From NCBI RefSeq assembly GCF_041902385.1, contig NZ_CP169244.1, positions 1,426,001 to 1,490,000 on the forward strand: a stretch of 64,000 nt of DNA, given 5' to 3'. A program made the position numbers and the translations under genes. Source of the stretch: Arcticibacter sp041902385 (GTDB lineage: Bacteria; Bacteroidota; Bacteroidia; Sphingobacteriales; Sphingobacteriaceae). Positions 1 through 9,015 of this stretch are shown here, in pieces. Positions within the stretch are counted from its first letter, which is position 1. Every line of letters starts with the position of its first letter. The notes below the pieces were generated by a model. The model did not search any database. It was given only the letters and a program-made list of their open reading frames with translations, and was not told the origin of the DNA.

Positions 1-869
1 TTCTGCGTTTGCTCTGACCTTAATAGTTCCGGGACCAAAGAGGGACTATTATCAATTAAGATATCCCTCGTAGTATTGAACCTTATATCGGATACTGGCC
101 TCTCCCCTTTGCCCACTGACCACTGCTCTTTAGGCAAGTTGCGCATATTGCTATCAATCTGCAGACGAATCTTTCCATAGCTCAGACTCCGGTCGATCTC
201 TGAACCCTTCAGTCTGATAGCCTCCTTACTAAAACTGATCCCCTGTACGGTATCGCTTCCACCCAGGTGCTTATAATGAACCTGGATCCCTCGCTGCCGG
301 AGCATCGCCTCCAGATGCTGAAAGCTCTTTGCTAGCCCAACGGCGGCTTGAATAGTGTCATTCATTTCATACTTCACCCGGTCAGCACCCCTAAGCCGAT
401 GCCTGTTTACTGCTGCTTTACCTTCTGACAAGTGATAGCCATACCGTAACGTGATCTCCTTGCAGACCTTTGCGTTATTTACTTTCTGATAGCGGTCTGT
501 AATCGTTCTTCCGTTATTCGCCACGCGATTATAAATAAGGTGCAGATGAGAGTGTGCCCTGTCTGTGTGCTGAACGATAACATACTGCGTATCCTTGATT
601 TTCATCTTTTCCATATACTCCCTCGCGCGTTCAACCATAATAACCGGGCTCAATTTACTTTTGTCTTCAGCACTCCAACTCAGGACGATATGACCGACAG
701 CCTGGCCCAAATTGGGATTTAGCTTGCGTTGCATATTGAAGTCATTGATCATGTCTTTAATACTCGTTTCGCGCACGCCGCACGCCTCCAAAAGGTGTGC
801 TTCCGCCCTTTCCAGATTATAAGCGATACATCCCGCAAAGCTTTTACCTATGATCACCTTCCCTATCAT
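1..869 (-). CDS. Relaxase/mobilization nuclease (MobB/BmgA type), C-terminus beyond window edge
   Basis: The minus frame is open from an ATG at 869 to the left edge, giving about 289 residues with no stop. The protein starts MIGKVIIGKS. Near residue 100 it has the metal-binding motif HTDRAHSHLH, the HxxxHxH signature of Pfam Relaxase (PF03432) nucleases. Members of this family nick oriT and carry a single strand into the recipient during conjugative mobilization. The start overlaps the 3' end of the MobC-like gene by 26 bases, as is usual in Bacteroidota mob operons. No ATPase, coupling protein or transfer genes are visible, so the element probably depends on a helper conjugative element. The C-terminal part cannot be assessed. 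Confidence 0.88.
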   Translation of the reverse strand, partial: MIGKVIIGKSFAGCIAYNLERAEAHLLEACGVRETSIKDMINDFNMQRKLNPNLGQAVGHIVLSWSAEDKSKLSPVIMVERAREYMEKMKIKDTQYVIVQHTDRAHSHLHLIYNRVANNGRTITDRYQKVNNAKVCKEITLRYGYHLSEGKAAVNRHRLRGADRVKYEMNDTIQAAVGLAKSFQHLEAMLRQRGIQVHYKHLGGSDTVQGISFSKEAIRLKGSEIDRSLSYGKIRLQIDSNMRNLPKEQWSVGKGERPVSDIRFNTTRDILIDNSPSLVPELLRSEQTQ

Positions 870-1236
870 CGCTATTCAATTTTTTAAGCGTGTTATCTAT
901 CTCTCCTATTAAGATCCGGCAATTCCGCTGCACGGATAACAAGCCGCTCCTGTGCGCCAGGTGCGTTAGTTGGTTAAGGTTGTTTGCCATACCTGCCAGA
1001 ACTCGCATATAGCCCGCTTCTTCTGGGCTCAGCCTTGAAACAACTTTTGCCTTCTGTGCTGACTTTCGAAAGAAGTCGCTTATTGTAATCCCGGCATTCT
1101 TAGCTTTAGTGGCAATGCTAAACTGCTCCAGATCGGTCAGCCTGATCATATAGATATGGCTTCGCTTGATTTTCTTGGGCGGTCGGCCGCCTTTAGGACG
1201 GCTCCCCTTTTCTCCCTTTTTCTTTGCTTCTTCCAT
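844..1236 (-). CDS. MobC-like plasmid mobilization accessory protein
   Basis: This small basic protein of about 130 residues resembles Bacteroidota mobilization accessory proteins: a Lys/Arg-rich start (GGRPPKKIKR), a ribbon-helix-helix-like stretch (IYMIRLTDLEQFSIATKAKN) and the conserved GMANNLNQLTHLAHRSGLL block. Such proteins help the relaxase bind and open oriT. The frame is open up to an ATG at 1344. I prefer the internal ATG at 1236 because the extension runs through an inverted repeat at 1303-1322 that looks like oriT, and because AGAAGAAG precedes 1236. The stop overlaps the start of the relaxase gene, so the two are probably translated as a pair. The exact start is uncertain. Confidence 0.8.
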   Translation of the reverse strand: MEEAKKKGEKGSRPKGGRPPKKIKRSHIYMIRLTDLEQFSIATKAKNAGITISDFFRKSAQKAKVVSRLSPEEAGYMRVLAGMANNLNQLTHLAHRSGLLSVQRNCRILIGEIDNTLKKLNSDDREGDHR

Positions 1237-1302
1237 CGCGTGATTTCTTTCTTCTTCTGATGATTTTCTTTTGCAACCAACGGGCGTAAAAGGCAAGTTT
1301 TG

Positions 1303-1322
1303 GTTCGGCCCCCAAGCCGAAC
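1303..1322. other. Inverted repeat upstream of mob genes, candidate oriT hairpin
   Basis: GTTCGGC at 1303-1309 and GCCGAAC at 1316-1322 are exact reverse complements around a 6-nt loop (CCCCAA). The repeat sits between the integrase gene and the preferred start of mobC, where oriT of Bacteroidota mobilizable elements usually lies. The nick site cannot be assigned by eye. Confidence 0.4.
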
Positions 1323-1366
1323 AGTTTTTGTATAGCAAAAACACAAACTTGCTCCTTCACAAGCGA

Positions 1367-2659
1367 TCATGCTTGCTTCAACCGGTCTCTTAGTATTTTC
1401 ATGTCTGAACTGACTTTCTTTTTCTTCACTTTCGAATAGATCTGAGTGGTTCGAATACTCGTATGGCCGAGCATCTTCGATACACTTTCTATAGGTACCC
1501 CGTTCTCCAGGGTGACCGTAGTAGCAAAGGTGTGACGGGCGACATGGAACGTTAAATCAAAGCCTAACTCCGCCATCTTGCTGATCGTCTTCAGATAGCG
1601 GTTGGTCGCCTGATTTGAAAACAAGGGAAATACAGTGCCCGTATAGGAAGCCATCGGATCGTTGCGATACTTGTTAATCAGTTCGATCGCTTCGGGCAAT
1701 AGCAGTACATAGAACTTCCTTCCGGAAAAATTAGCTGTTTTCTTCCTGACCATTTCAATCCATTTCTCACCTTCTATATCGGTTACCAGGTGCTCCTCAC
1801 TAAGCTGGCTGACGTCAGCGAAAGCCAGACCGGTATAGCAGCTAAAGACAAAGGTGTCGCGCACTATCTCCTGCCCTCTTATATCAAAAGTCAGTGCCTT
1901 GATCGCCTCCAGTTCTTCCAGCTCCAGGCAACGCCGGTCGCGGTGGATCATCCGTCTTTCGAAACGCAGAAAAGGATCTTTAGCCAGCCAGTCATTCTTC
2001 AAGGCGATGTTAATCATCTTGCGAAGCCGCTCCATGTGCTTCATCACGGTATTATTGGTACATAGGCGCTGACCTTTGTCCGGCTCGCGCTGGCGCAGGT
2101 AGATCTCAAAGTCGATGATGAACTTGTAGTCCAGCTGCGATAGATAGATGTCGGTCTTCTTCTTCCGTTTGACGAGGAACTCTTTGATATAGCGTTCGGT
2201 ACTGTAGTAGTTCTTCATGGTCCCTGGCTCCAGCAGCTTTTTGATTTCGGTGTTATGGTAGGTCATTAGAAACAGCAGGGTGATCTGCTCTTCTTCTCCC
2301 ATGCCCTCCATCTTTGCCTTTATGGCTTCTGCGCTCACCACTTCCTTGCAGAAACGGAGCTCGTCATACGCGGCATTGATCTCCGTTCTCATCCGGCGGA
2401 TCTTTTCCTGCACTTCTTTGGCTTCCTTCTCCGCACCGTTCACTTTCTGAAGCTTGCTGTTCCATGCAGTTTCCTTGATGCGACGCCTCAGGGAGATGTC
2501 AACAAAGTTCTTGTTTACGGTAATCCGAACATATAAAGGCGCAAAGCCTTTACTTCCCTTATCCTTTTTAAGAAAAAAAGGATGCTGAACGAATTGGTTG
2601 TTTTCATACGATTTGTTCCTTTCCACACTTTTTGTCACTGCCCGCCTCAGCTCATTCAA
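1367..2659 (-). CDS. Tyrosine recombinase/integrase of an integrative mobilizable element
   Basis: This is a 430-residue integrase of the Bacteroidota type. An arm-binding N-terminus (PLYVRITVNKNFVDISLRRR) is followed by a SAM-like core-binding domain (about 125-225) and a catalytic domain. The catalytic domain shows HVARHTF (HxxR), LGHTSIRTTQIYSK with the histidine/tryptophan-position His and the nucleophilic Tyr. The usual first catalytic Arg position reads CYTGLAFAD, with Ala in place of Arg. Loss of Arg I is known in this lineage (IntDOT has Ser there), so the enzyme is probably active. It is followed on the same strand by mobC and the relaxase and starts about 230 bp from tRNA-Pro, a likely insertion target. 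The first Met is used; the true start could be slightly internal. Confidence 0.93.
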   Translation of the reverse strand: MNELRRAVTKSVERNKSYENNQFVQHPFFLKKDKGSKGFAPLYVRITVNKNFVDISLRRRIKETAWNSKLQKVNGAEKEAKEVQEKIRRMRTEINAAYDELRFCKEVVSAEAIKAKMEGMGEEEQITLLFLMTYHNTEIKKLLEPGTMKNYYSTERYIKEFLVKRKKKTDIYLSQLDYKFIIDFEIYLRQREPDKGQRLCTNNTVMKHMERLRKMINIALKNDWLAKDPFLRFERRMIHRDRRCLELEELEAIKALTFDIRGQEIVRDTFVFSCYTGLAFADVSQLSEEHLVTDIEGEKWIEMVRKKTANFSGRKFYVLLLPEAIELINKYRNDPMASYTGTVFPLFSNQATNRYLKTISKMAELGFDLTFHVARHTFATTVTLENGVPIESVSKMLGHTSIRTTQIYSKVKKKKVSSDMKILRDRLKQA

Positions 2660-2828
2660 AGCCTCACCGGGCAGATTAAATTTTTAAAACCTTTAAGGGC
2701 GACCAAACCGATCGCCGGCAAAACGCATCGAACAATTGTACAGATTAAAAACAGGGTGCGAAATAGGGCATTGAGAAGTTGATAATTGTTTGGGTTTGTT
2801 TGGGGTATAATTTTTCAATTATCGCAAA

Positions 2829-2862
2829 AAAACCCTCTAAATCATACAATTTAGAGGGTTTT
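2829..2862 (-). terminator. Rho-independent terminator downstream of tRNA-Pro
   Basis: Perfect 12-bp stem (2831-2842 with 2849-2860, AACCCTCTAAAT) around the loop CATACA. Read on the minus strand it is followed by a run of T (complement of 2826-2830), as expected for a terminator of the tRNA transcript. If the element attaches at the tRNA 3' end, this hairpin would be inside the element; otherwise the junction lies to its left. Confidence 0.75.
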
Positions 2863-2886
2863 GTACCCCTTTGAGGGTCTCTGATG

Positions 2887-2960
2887 TCGGGATGGCAGGA
2901 TTCGAACCTGCGACCTCCAGCACCCCATGCTGACGCGATACCGGGCTACGCTACATCCCG
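2887..2960 (-). tRNA. tRNA-Pro (anticodon GGG)
   Basis: Read on the minus strand, the acceptor arms CGGGATG (2954-2960) and CATCCCG (2888-2894) pair fully. The anticodon loop ATGGGGT sits on a TCAGC/GCTGG stem, giving anticodon GGG, and the T arm contains GGTTCGAATCC. The discriminator is A and the CCA end is not encoded. It decodes CCC/CCU proline codons. The 3' end faces the integrase gene, the usual geometry for tRNA-targeted integration, but no second copy of the tRNA 3' end is visible because the other end of the element is outside the window. Confidence 0.96.
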
Positions 2961-2995
2961 AACCTTTACACAACATGTTGTGTTTTGATTCTGTG

Positions 2996-3025
2996 CAAAT
3001 ATAAAACTTGGGAAAGAAGAATCAA
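2996..3025 (-). promoter_or_regulatory. Bacteroidota-type promoter of tRNA-Pro
   Basis: On the minus strand TTG (complement of 3023-3025) is followed after exactly 19 nt by TATATTTG (complement of 2996-3003), a full match to the TAnnTTTG -7 element. Transcription would start near 2989. The leader contains a perfect 16-bp palindrome, ACACAACATGTTGTGT, at 2968-2983. The rest of the 2961-3429 gap shows only the promoter of the next gene. Confidence 0.65.
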
Positions 3026-3329
3026 TGTTATGTTGATTTATTTTTAACATGTCCGCAGCTTCTGAATCTGAAGCGGAACATGGACATTGACGAAATCACC
3101 GGCACAATACTGACAATCAACTGGTTTTAAGGAGAGTAGATCCACAGAACTAGATTACCAAAGAACTGGTGCGGAACCCAAAATAAAAGGCGATTATGTG
3201 GAAAGATTTTTTTTCTAAAACTTAATTATGGCATACACGTATTAGAGAACAACAGCAACTTTTTGAAGAACAATGTCTAGAAACCTATACAATTTCTGTT
3301 AAAAGTTGTTAAAAGAATACACCTTGCGC

Positions 3330-3359
3330 TTGCATATGAAGAATATTTGGTTAGCTTTG
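3330..3359 (+). promoter_or_regulatory. Bacteroidota-type promoter of the NlpC/P60 gene
   Basis: TTG at 3330-3332 and TAGCTTTG at 3352-3359 are separated by 19 nt, the expected -33/-7 layout. This predicts a 5' leader of about 65 nt before the ATG at 3430. Confidence 0.65.
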
Positions 3360-3429
3360 CAGTGCTCGTATTAAAAAATGTATTAATACAAGAGGGCGTT
3401 TATAAGTCTTGTTGTTTAACTGATAAACG

Positions 3430-3972
3430 ATGTTTAGAATGGGGAAAAAACTAGTAATAGCTGTACTTTTTGTACTAACTTGTGTCTCAACCCAGGCGCA
3501 AACAACTAAAAAAACTACCGAGGATCCGGACAATCTAGCTAAAGATTACTTCTCACAGATTATGGGCGTGGCGCTTTCTGCTACCTCTAATGTTAAATTA
3601 TATCAGTTCGTTTACGATTGGATTGGCACTCCCTACCGCTTAGGAGGCGATACTAAAAGAGGCATTGACTGCTCTGGTTTTGCTTACGAAGTGTATGAAA
3701 AAGTGTTCAATACTGTGATCGGAAACAACTCGAGAAATATCTTCAGCATGGTCAATCCGGTTAGCAAAGACGAGCTTCAGGAAGGTGATCTGGTGTTTTT
3801 CAAAATCAGAAGCAGGGCCATTTCTCATGTCGGCGTCTATCTGGGCAACAATAAGTTTGCTCACGCTTCAAGCAGCCGCGGCGTGATGATCAGTAATCTT
3901 AACGAGTCTTACTGGCAGCGTTATTACTACAAGGGAGGCCGGCTCATTGAGTCGCTACGCGAGAAATTATAA
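3430..3972 (+). CDS. C40 family (NlpC/P60) peptidoglycan endopeptidase, secreted
   Basis: 180 residues with an N-terminal signal peptide (basic MFRMGKK, hydrophobic core, ending near VSTQAQ, residue 24). The NlpC/P60 domain covers about residues 55-175. The catalytic Cys is C81 in GIDCSGF, with H133 in ISHVGVYLG and H145 in FAHAS as the other triad positions. Such enzymes cut the D-Glu to diamino acid bond in peptide stems of peptidoglycan, probably in the periplasm during wall remodelling. The gene stands alone with its own promoter and a terminator. Met1 or Met4 could be the start. Confidence 0.92.
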   Translation: MFRMGKKLVIAVLFVLTCVSTQAQTTKKTTEDPDNLAKDYFSQIMGVALSATSNVKLYQFVYDWIGTPYRLGGDTKRGIDCSGFAYEVYEKVFNTVIGNNSRNIFSMVNPVSKDELQEGDLVFFKIRSRAISHVGVYLGNNKFAHASSSRGVMISNLNESYWQRYYYKGGRLIESLREKL

Positions 3973-4001
3973 TAAATCAATTATACCTTGCCAAGGTAAA
4001 C

Positions 4002-4035
4002 AAGGGCTGGTCAGATTGACCGGCCCTTTATTTTT
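4002..4035 (+). terminator. Rho-independent terminator after the NlpC/P60 gene
   Basis: AAGGGC-T-GGTCA (4002-4013) pairs with TGACC-G-GCCCTT (4017-4028) around a 3-nt loop, followed by TATTTTTT. Confidence 0.8.
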
Positions 4036-4227
4036 TCAGAGGTTTGCGACGTCACTGGTGGTCTTGATCAGGCCCACTCCTGTTGAGAAGAAGATGATTC
4101 CCAACACTCCATAAACAGCAAGCTCGCGCCAGGTCCCTTCTTCCTGTACAAAGCCGTAGGCTGCATAAATGAGCCCTGCAATTCCCAGTATCGTCAAGAT
4201 CGTCCCAAATGTTCGTTTTAAATTCAT
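4036..4227 (-). CDS. Small two-helix membrane protein, function unknown
   Basis: 63 residues: a short basic start (MNLKRT), one hydrophobic helix (about 8-27), a polar loop (VQEEGTWRELA) and a second helix (about 37-54). Small proteins of this shape are common in Sphingobacteria, but I do not recognise a named family. It is convergent with the NlpC/P60 gene and shares the terminator region. CAAAGTAA at 4238-4245 is a one-mismatch minus-strand -7 element upstream. Role unknown. Confidence 0.6.
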   Translation of the reverse strand: MNLKRTFGTILTILGIAGLIYAAYGFVQEEGTWRELAVYGVLGIIFFSTGVGLIKTTSDVANL

Positions 4228-4345
4228 AGATGACTGTGCAAAGTAATGTATAGATGTAGGGTCCGGTGTTTAAAAGCAAAAAGATTGCCAAAGTTTGCCG
4301 GCACTGAAAGCAGGAAGAAGCCGTTGAGAAAATCCTCCCTGCAAA

Positions 4346-4375
4346 AAAGGGACGCTCTGTGGAGAACGTCCCTTT
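4346..4375 (-). terminator. Terminator after the M13 peptidase gene
   Basis: 9-bp perfect stem (4346-4354 with 4367-4375, AAAGGGACG/CGTCCCTTT). On the minus strand it is followed by TTT immediately after the stem, 27 nt beyond the peptidase stop. Confidence 0.75.
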
Positions 4376-4402
4376 GATTTTACCTTTAGTTTCAATCTTC
4401 TG

Positions 4403-6439
4403 CTACCAGATCTTCACACGCTCGGCCTCCGGCTTGTACATCTTATCACCGGGCTTCACGTTGAATGCCTTGTAGAACTGAGGCATGTTTGAAAGCGGAC
4501 CATTCACCCGGAACATTTCGGGAGAATGGGGGTCCGTACTGATCCGCGTCCTCAACATCTCATCGCGGTTCTTGATCCTCCAGACTTGTGCGAAGCCCAG
4601 GAAGAAGCGCTGGTCAGGAGTAAAGCCGTCGATCTTCTCATTCCCTTTGCCCTGCTCGGTAAGCTTAAAGGCATCATAAGCAATAGCCAGCCCTCCGATG
4701 TCGGCCAGGTTCTCACCCAGGGTGAGCTTCCCGTTAATGTGAAGGTTGTTCAGAACTGTATACTGATCGTACTGTTTTACCACCATCTCCGACTTTTTGG
4801 TGAATCGTTCTGCGTCTTCCTTGGTCCACCAGTCTTTCAGGTTTCCGTCTTTATCGTACTGACGCCCCTGGTCGTCGAAGCCGTGCGTCATTTCATGCCC
4901 AATTACCGCACCGATAGCACCATAATTGATCGCGTCATCGGCATTGAAGTCAAAGAATGGGAAACGCAGGATACCGGCAGGGAAGACGATCTCATTGAAA
5001 GCCGGATTATAGTAGGCATTCACAGTAGGAGGAGTCATGAACCACTCTGCTTTATCTACCGGCTTTCCGAGCTTGGAGATCATCTCTTTATAGCCGTGTC
5101 TGGCAATAGACTGCAGGTTCTCGTAATACTTTTCTCTGCTGATGCTTACATCATCGTAGCTCTTCCATTTATCGGGATAACCAATCTTCTTCGTGAAGGA
5201 GTTCAGCTTTTCCAGGGCTCTTTTTTTGGTTTCTGGCCCCATCCAGTCGAGCTTCTCGATTCGTTCCTGGTAAACTTTCTGCAGGTTATTGACGAGCGTT
5301 AGCATCCGTTCCTTAGCCTCGGCAGGGAAATGCTTTTCCACATAAACCTGGCCGAGCAATTCTCCCAGTCCCTGATCCGTGCGGCTAACCATCTGTTTCC
5401 AGCGTTCCTGCTCTTTTTGCTGACCGTTCAATACCTTTCCATAGAACTCAAACTTGGCTTTCCGGAAGGGAGAACTTAATGCTGAGGCCGAAGAACTAAG
5501 CGCTTCAAACTTCAGCTTGCTTTTCCAAAGTGCCAGGGGCTGTGTTTTAAGTAAAGAGGCCAATGCTTTGTAGTACCGCGGCTGTCCCACCAGCAAGGTG
5601 TCTGTTTTCAGATTAAAGCGGTTCAGCAGATCTTTAATATCGAATTCAGGATTCGCCTTCTGAAAATCGGGCACTGCGAACTTATTGTAGTTCTTAACAG
5701 GATCACGAAGCTCAACAGGAGTTGAGTGAGATTTGGCGATCTCGGTTTCAAGTTTGAGGATCTCGGTCGCTGTCTTTCTGGCTGTAACTGAGTCTGTACC
5801 TGAAAGGGTAAACAGCGTTGTGATGTATTTAACGTACTCTCCTCTGATCTTTTGATTTGCAGGATCGTTGTTAAAATAGTAGTCGCGGTTAGGCAGGCCC
5901 AGGCCCGCTTGCTGGAAGTTGACGGCGTTCTTGGTACTGATGCGGTCGTCTGGCCCTACGAAGAATGAGAAAAGAAAGCCTTCGCCTTCTTTAAACGAGT
6001 CGGCTGCAAAGTTGACCAACTCCTTTGGAGTCTTTAAGGCATCTATACGGCTCAGCAGGGGCTTCACAGGCTCGAAGCCTCTCTTGTCAATACCGGCAGT
6101 ATCCATTCCGCTGGCATAGAAATCGCCCACCTTCTTGCCATTGTCGCCTTCAGGATCCTTAGCCATCTGTTCCAGTATAGCACGCAGATCTTTCTGATTC
6201 TCCTCGTGAAGGATGTAGAACGAGCCCCAGCCTGATTCGGAGGCAGGGATCTGGGTATTCTTGTACCAGGAGCCGTTTGCATACTGGAAGAAATTTTCGC
6301 CGGGACTTACAGTGGTATCCATTCCCGACTTCTCAAAGAACACGGTTCGCTTGCTTGCTTCAGAGGTTTTGTTCTGAGAGCAACCGGCAAGCAAAGCCGC
6401 TGGCAAGGCTGCCAATGACAATACTTTCGTATACTTCAT
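4403..6439 (-). CDS. M13 family metallopeptidase (neprilysin/PepO-like), lipoprotein
   Basis: 678 residues, the usual M13 length. The N-terminus is a lipoprotein signal with lipobox LAGC and C20 as the lipidation site, so the enzyme is anchored in an envelope membrane. The zinc motif HEMTH lies at 515-519 (H515, E516, H519), preceded by the family block NAYYNPAFNEIVFPAGI. The third ligand Glu is in GENLADIGG about 58 residues later. The C-terminus RVKIW matches the family end. M13 enzymes cut oligopeptides; the substrate here is unknown. It is transcribed alone with a terminator behind it. Confidence 0.95.
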   Translation of the reverse strand: MKYTKVLSLAALPAALLAGCSQNKTSEASKRTVFFEKSGMDTTVSPGENFFQYANGSWYKNTQIPASESGWGSFYILHEENQKDLRAILEQMAKDPEGDNGKKVGDFYASGMDTAGIDKRGFEPVKPLLSRIDALKTPKELVNFAADSFKEGEGFLFSFFVGPDDRISTKNAVNFQQAGLGLPNRDYYFNNDPANQKIRGEYVKYITTLFTLSGTDSVTARKTATEILKLETEIAKSHSTPVELRDPVKNYNKFAVPDFQKANPEFDIKDLLNRFNLKTDTLLVGQPRYYKALASLLKTQPLALWKSKLKFEALSSSASALSSPFRKAKFEFYGKVLNGQQKEQERWKQMVSRTDQGLGELLGQVYVEKHFPAEAKERMLTLVNNLQKVYQERIEKLDWMGPETKKRALEKLNSFTKKIGYPDKWKSYDDVSISREKYYENLQSIARHGYKEMISKLGKPVDKAEWFMTPPTVNAYYNPAFNEIVFPAGILRFPFFDFNADDAINYGAIGAVIGHEMTHGFDDQGRQYDKDGNLKDWWTKEDAERFTKKSEMVVKQYDQYTVLNNLHINGKLTLGENLADIGGLAIAYDAFKLTEQGKGNEKIDGFTPDQRFFLGFAQVWRIKNRDEMLRTRISTDPHSPEMFRVNGPLSNMPQFYKAFNVKPGDKMYKPEAERVKIW

Positions 6440-6489
6440 ATAAACTGATAAAACGTTAAGATTAACAAATATGTAAAATGTTACTTCAT

Positions 6490-8981
6490 TCAGGAATAGC
6501 TCAGCGTCATTTTTGCTACACGCGCCTCCAGGGATTCGGTCGACAGCTTTTCGCGGAGATGATCAACCATGATGGGAAAAGCAAAGGGAGTGGGCCGGTT
6601 ACATTCCCTGATGACGACCTTTAGCTGCTGCAGGCGGCGAAGTGCCTCGCGGAGCCTGAACTCCTCCAGTTGAAACTGCAAAGCCTCATGGTAGGCCTGC
6701 CTGACCAGCACATTGTCGGGCTCATACTCACCGAAGACGTCGAACAGCAAAGATGTAGAGGCCTGAAGGTGACGGTTCTTCATGGTCTTCCCGGGAAAGC
6801 CGGTGAAGACCAGGCCTGCAATATGGGCAATATCCCGGAACTTCCTTCTTGCCATTTCATTGGCGTTGAGGCTATGCTGTATGTCGTCGAGGAGATTGCG
6901 CTCGGTGAAAAGGTCAGAATTTAACGCCTCTTCAAGGGGGATGTCTTCGTCAGTCAGCAACTCGAAGCCATAGTCGTTCATCGCGATGGAATAGCTGGCA
7001 TCCCTGATCCTGGCAATACGCCAGGCGAAAAGAGATGCCATTCCTTCATGAACCAGCCTGCCCTCAAAGGGATAAAAGAAAAGATGATAGCCATCGGTAG
7101 AGCGGAACTTCTCTATCAGAAGTTCGGATGAACGCGGCAGATGTGACAGCTCTGCCTGCAGATCAAAAAGAGGCCTGAGCGTTCTCACTTCGATATCTTT
7201 TTCGAGATGACGCGCCACCTCGTCAAGCTTCTTCCGGAACATGGCAGAGAGCTGAGACGATAACGGAATCCGGCCTCCCATCCAGCTTGGAATCCGGCCG
7301 TTGCTTTTAGCCGACTTCCTCACATAGGCCGTCATTTCCTTCACCTTTACCAGCTCCAGGCTTCGTCCCGCAAACCAGAACAGGTCTCCCGGCTTGAGAC
7401 GGGCAATAAAGTCCTCCTCTATCGTACCCAGATAGCCTCCGGAGATGAACTTGATGCGCATGCTTACATCGCTGACGATGGTACCCATTGTGAGCCGGTG
7501 CCGCATGGCTACCCGCCGGCTGTTGACCTTATATACTCCTTCAACTACCTCAACCTTCAGGTATTCATCGTATTTCGAAAGTGTCTTTCCCCCTTGGTGA
7601 TAAAATCGAGGATCTGGTAATAATCCTTCTCCTCCAGATCGGCATAGGCATAGGTGGTCTTTAACTCCTGCCAGACTTCTGCGGGACGGAAACCGTCGGA
7701 AACAGCGAGCGTCACGAGGTACTGGGTGAGCACATCCATCGCCAGCAGAAAAGGGTCGCGTGTTTCAAAGATCTCTTCGGCCATTGCCTGCTTGATGGCC
7801 GCCCCTTCCAATAATTCGAGGGAGTGTGTGGGTACGAACCAGGCCCGTGATACTGCTCCGGGATGGTGGCCGCTCCTCCCGGCCCGTTGCATGAAGCGCG
7901 CGACGCCCTTGGGGCTTCCAATCTGTATCACCGTATCTACCGGTCTGAAGTCGACCCCTAAATCAAGACTCGATGTACATACCACCAGTTTCAGCAAACC
8001 CGCGTGAAGGGCGTTCTCTACCCAGTTCCTCAGCTCGTTATCGAGCGAGCCATGGTGCATGGCCATCACACCCGCATACTCGGGATATTTGTCGAGGATG
8101 GCCTGATACCAGATTTCAGACTGTGAACGGGTATTAGTAAAAATAAGCGTGGTATTGCTGCTGGCTACGATCTCCATCACCTGCGGCAATAACTTAATTC
8201 CTAAATGGCCGGCCCAGGAGAACTTCTCGATGTTTTCGGGGATGACGGATTCAATGACCACCTTCTTATCGAGCTGAGCCCTCACCAGTCTGATCTGATC
8301 CCTCGGGAAGGTGTGTCCGAGGAGCACTTCGGCCGCCTGGCTGAGGTTGCCAATGGTTGCGCTGATCCCCCAGATGCGAAGCTGCTGACGCCCTTCTTCA
8401 TCATTCCTGCTGCTGATGCTTTTAAGTCTCGACAGGCCCAGCTCCAGCTGCACTCCCCGCTTGGTGCCGAGCAGCTCGTGCCATTCATCCGCCACTACCA
8501 CCTGCAGGTTTTCAAAGACCTTCCGGTAGTCTTTTTGCGCCAGCATGAGGTGCAGGCTTTCGGGCGTGGTGAGCAACACTTCGGGCTGCTTGCGTTTCAG
8601 CGCCTCCTTCTCCTTAGTGGGAGTGTCGCCTGTGCGGCTTCCGATGACCCAGGGCAGGCCCATGTCTTCTACCGCGCTCTGCATGGCTTTTCGTATGTCG
8701 TTGGTGAGAGCCCTGAGCGGCGTGATCCAGAGCATGAGCAGTCCATTGCCCTTCCTGACCCGGTACCCGGAAGGGTAACGGTTGATGTAATCGGCTAAGA
8801 AAGGAAGGAACAGCGCAAAGGTCTTACCACTTCCTGTTGGCGCGTTGAGAAGTCCTGAGCTGCCCGAAAGGTAAGCCTCCTGCATTTCCTTCTGAAATGG
8901 GAACTGCTTCCAGCCTCTCTGCTTAAACCATTGGGAAATCACACGTTCTCCTGCTGTCATGCCATTAGCGGTTAAGATCAA
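6490..8981 (-). CDS. Ligase-associated DNA damage response DEXH-box helicase (Lhr-like), frameshifted as sequenced
   Basis: The gene reads in two minus frames, 8981-7557 and a second ending at 6490. The first part has Walker A APTGSGKT (K53), the DEAH-type motif DEWH and the SF2 C-terminal motifs ending MQRAGRSGH. The second resumes in the Lhr accessory region (MRHRLTMGTIVSDVS). Restoring one G to the G5 run (C5 at 7589-7593 on the plus strand) joins them as ...FITKGGKTLSKYDEYLK...VNSRRVAMRHR, giving about 830 residues, the family size (TIGR04121). The partner ligase and MBL nuclease lie upstream on the same strand, separated by a GNAT gene on the other strand. Sequencing error is more likely than a real lesion. 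Met8 at 8960 is an alternative start. Confidence 0.92.
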
Positions 8982-9015
8982 AAAACATTGCGTGCTGCAG
9001 ATTGGTTTTCTCTAT

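Noticed and set aside
4526..5302. 258-residue plus-strand frame
   Set aside because: It lies wholly opposite the M13 peptidase gene, including its zinc motif, and looks like a shadow frame.
6490..7506. A separate 338-residue gene downstream of the helicase
   Set aside because: Its sequence is the C-terminal half of the Lhr-like helicase; one base in a homopolymer joins the two.
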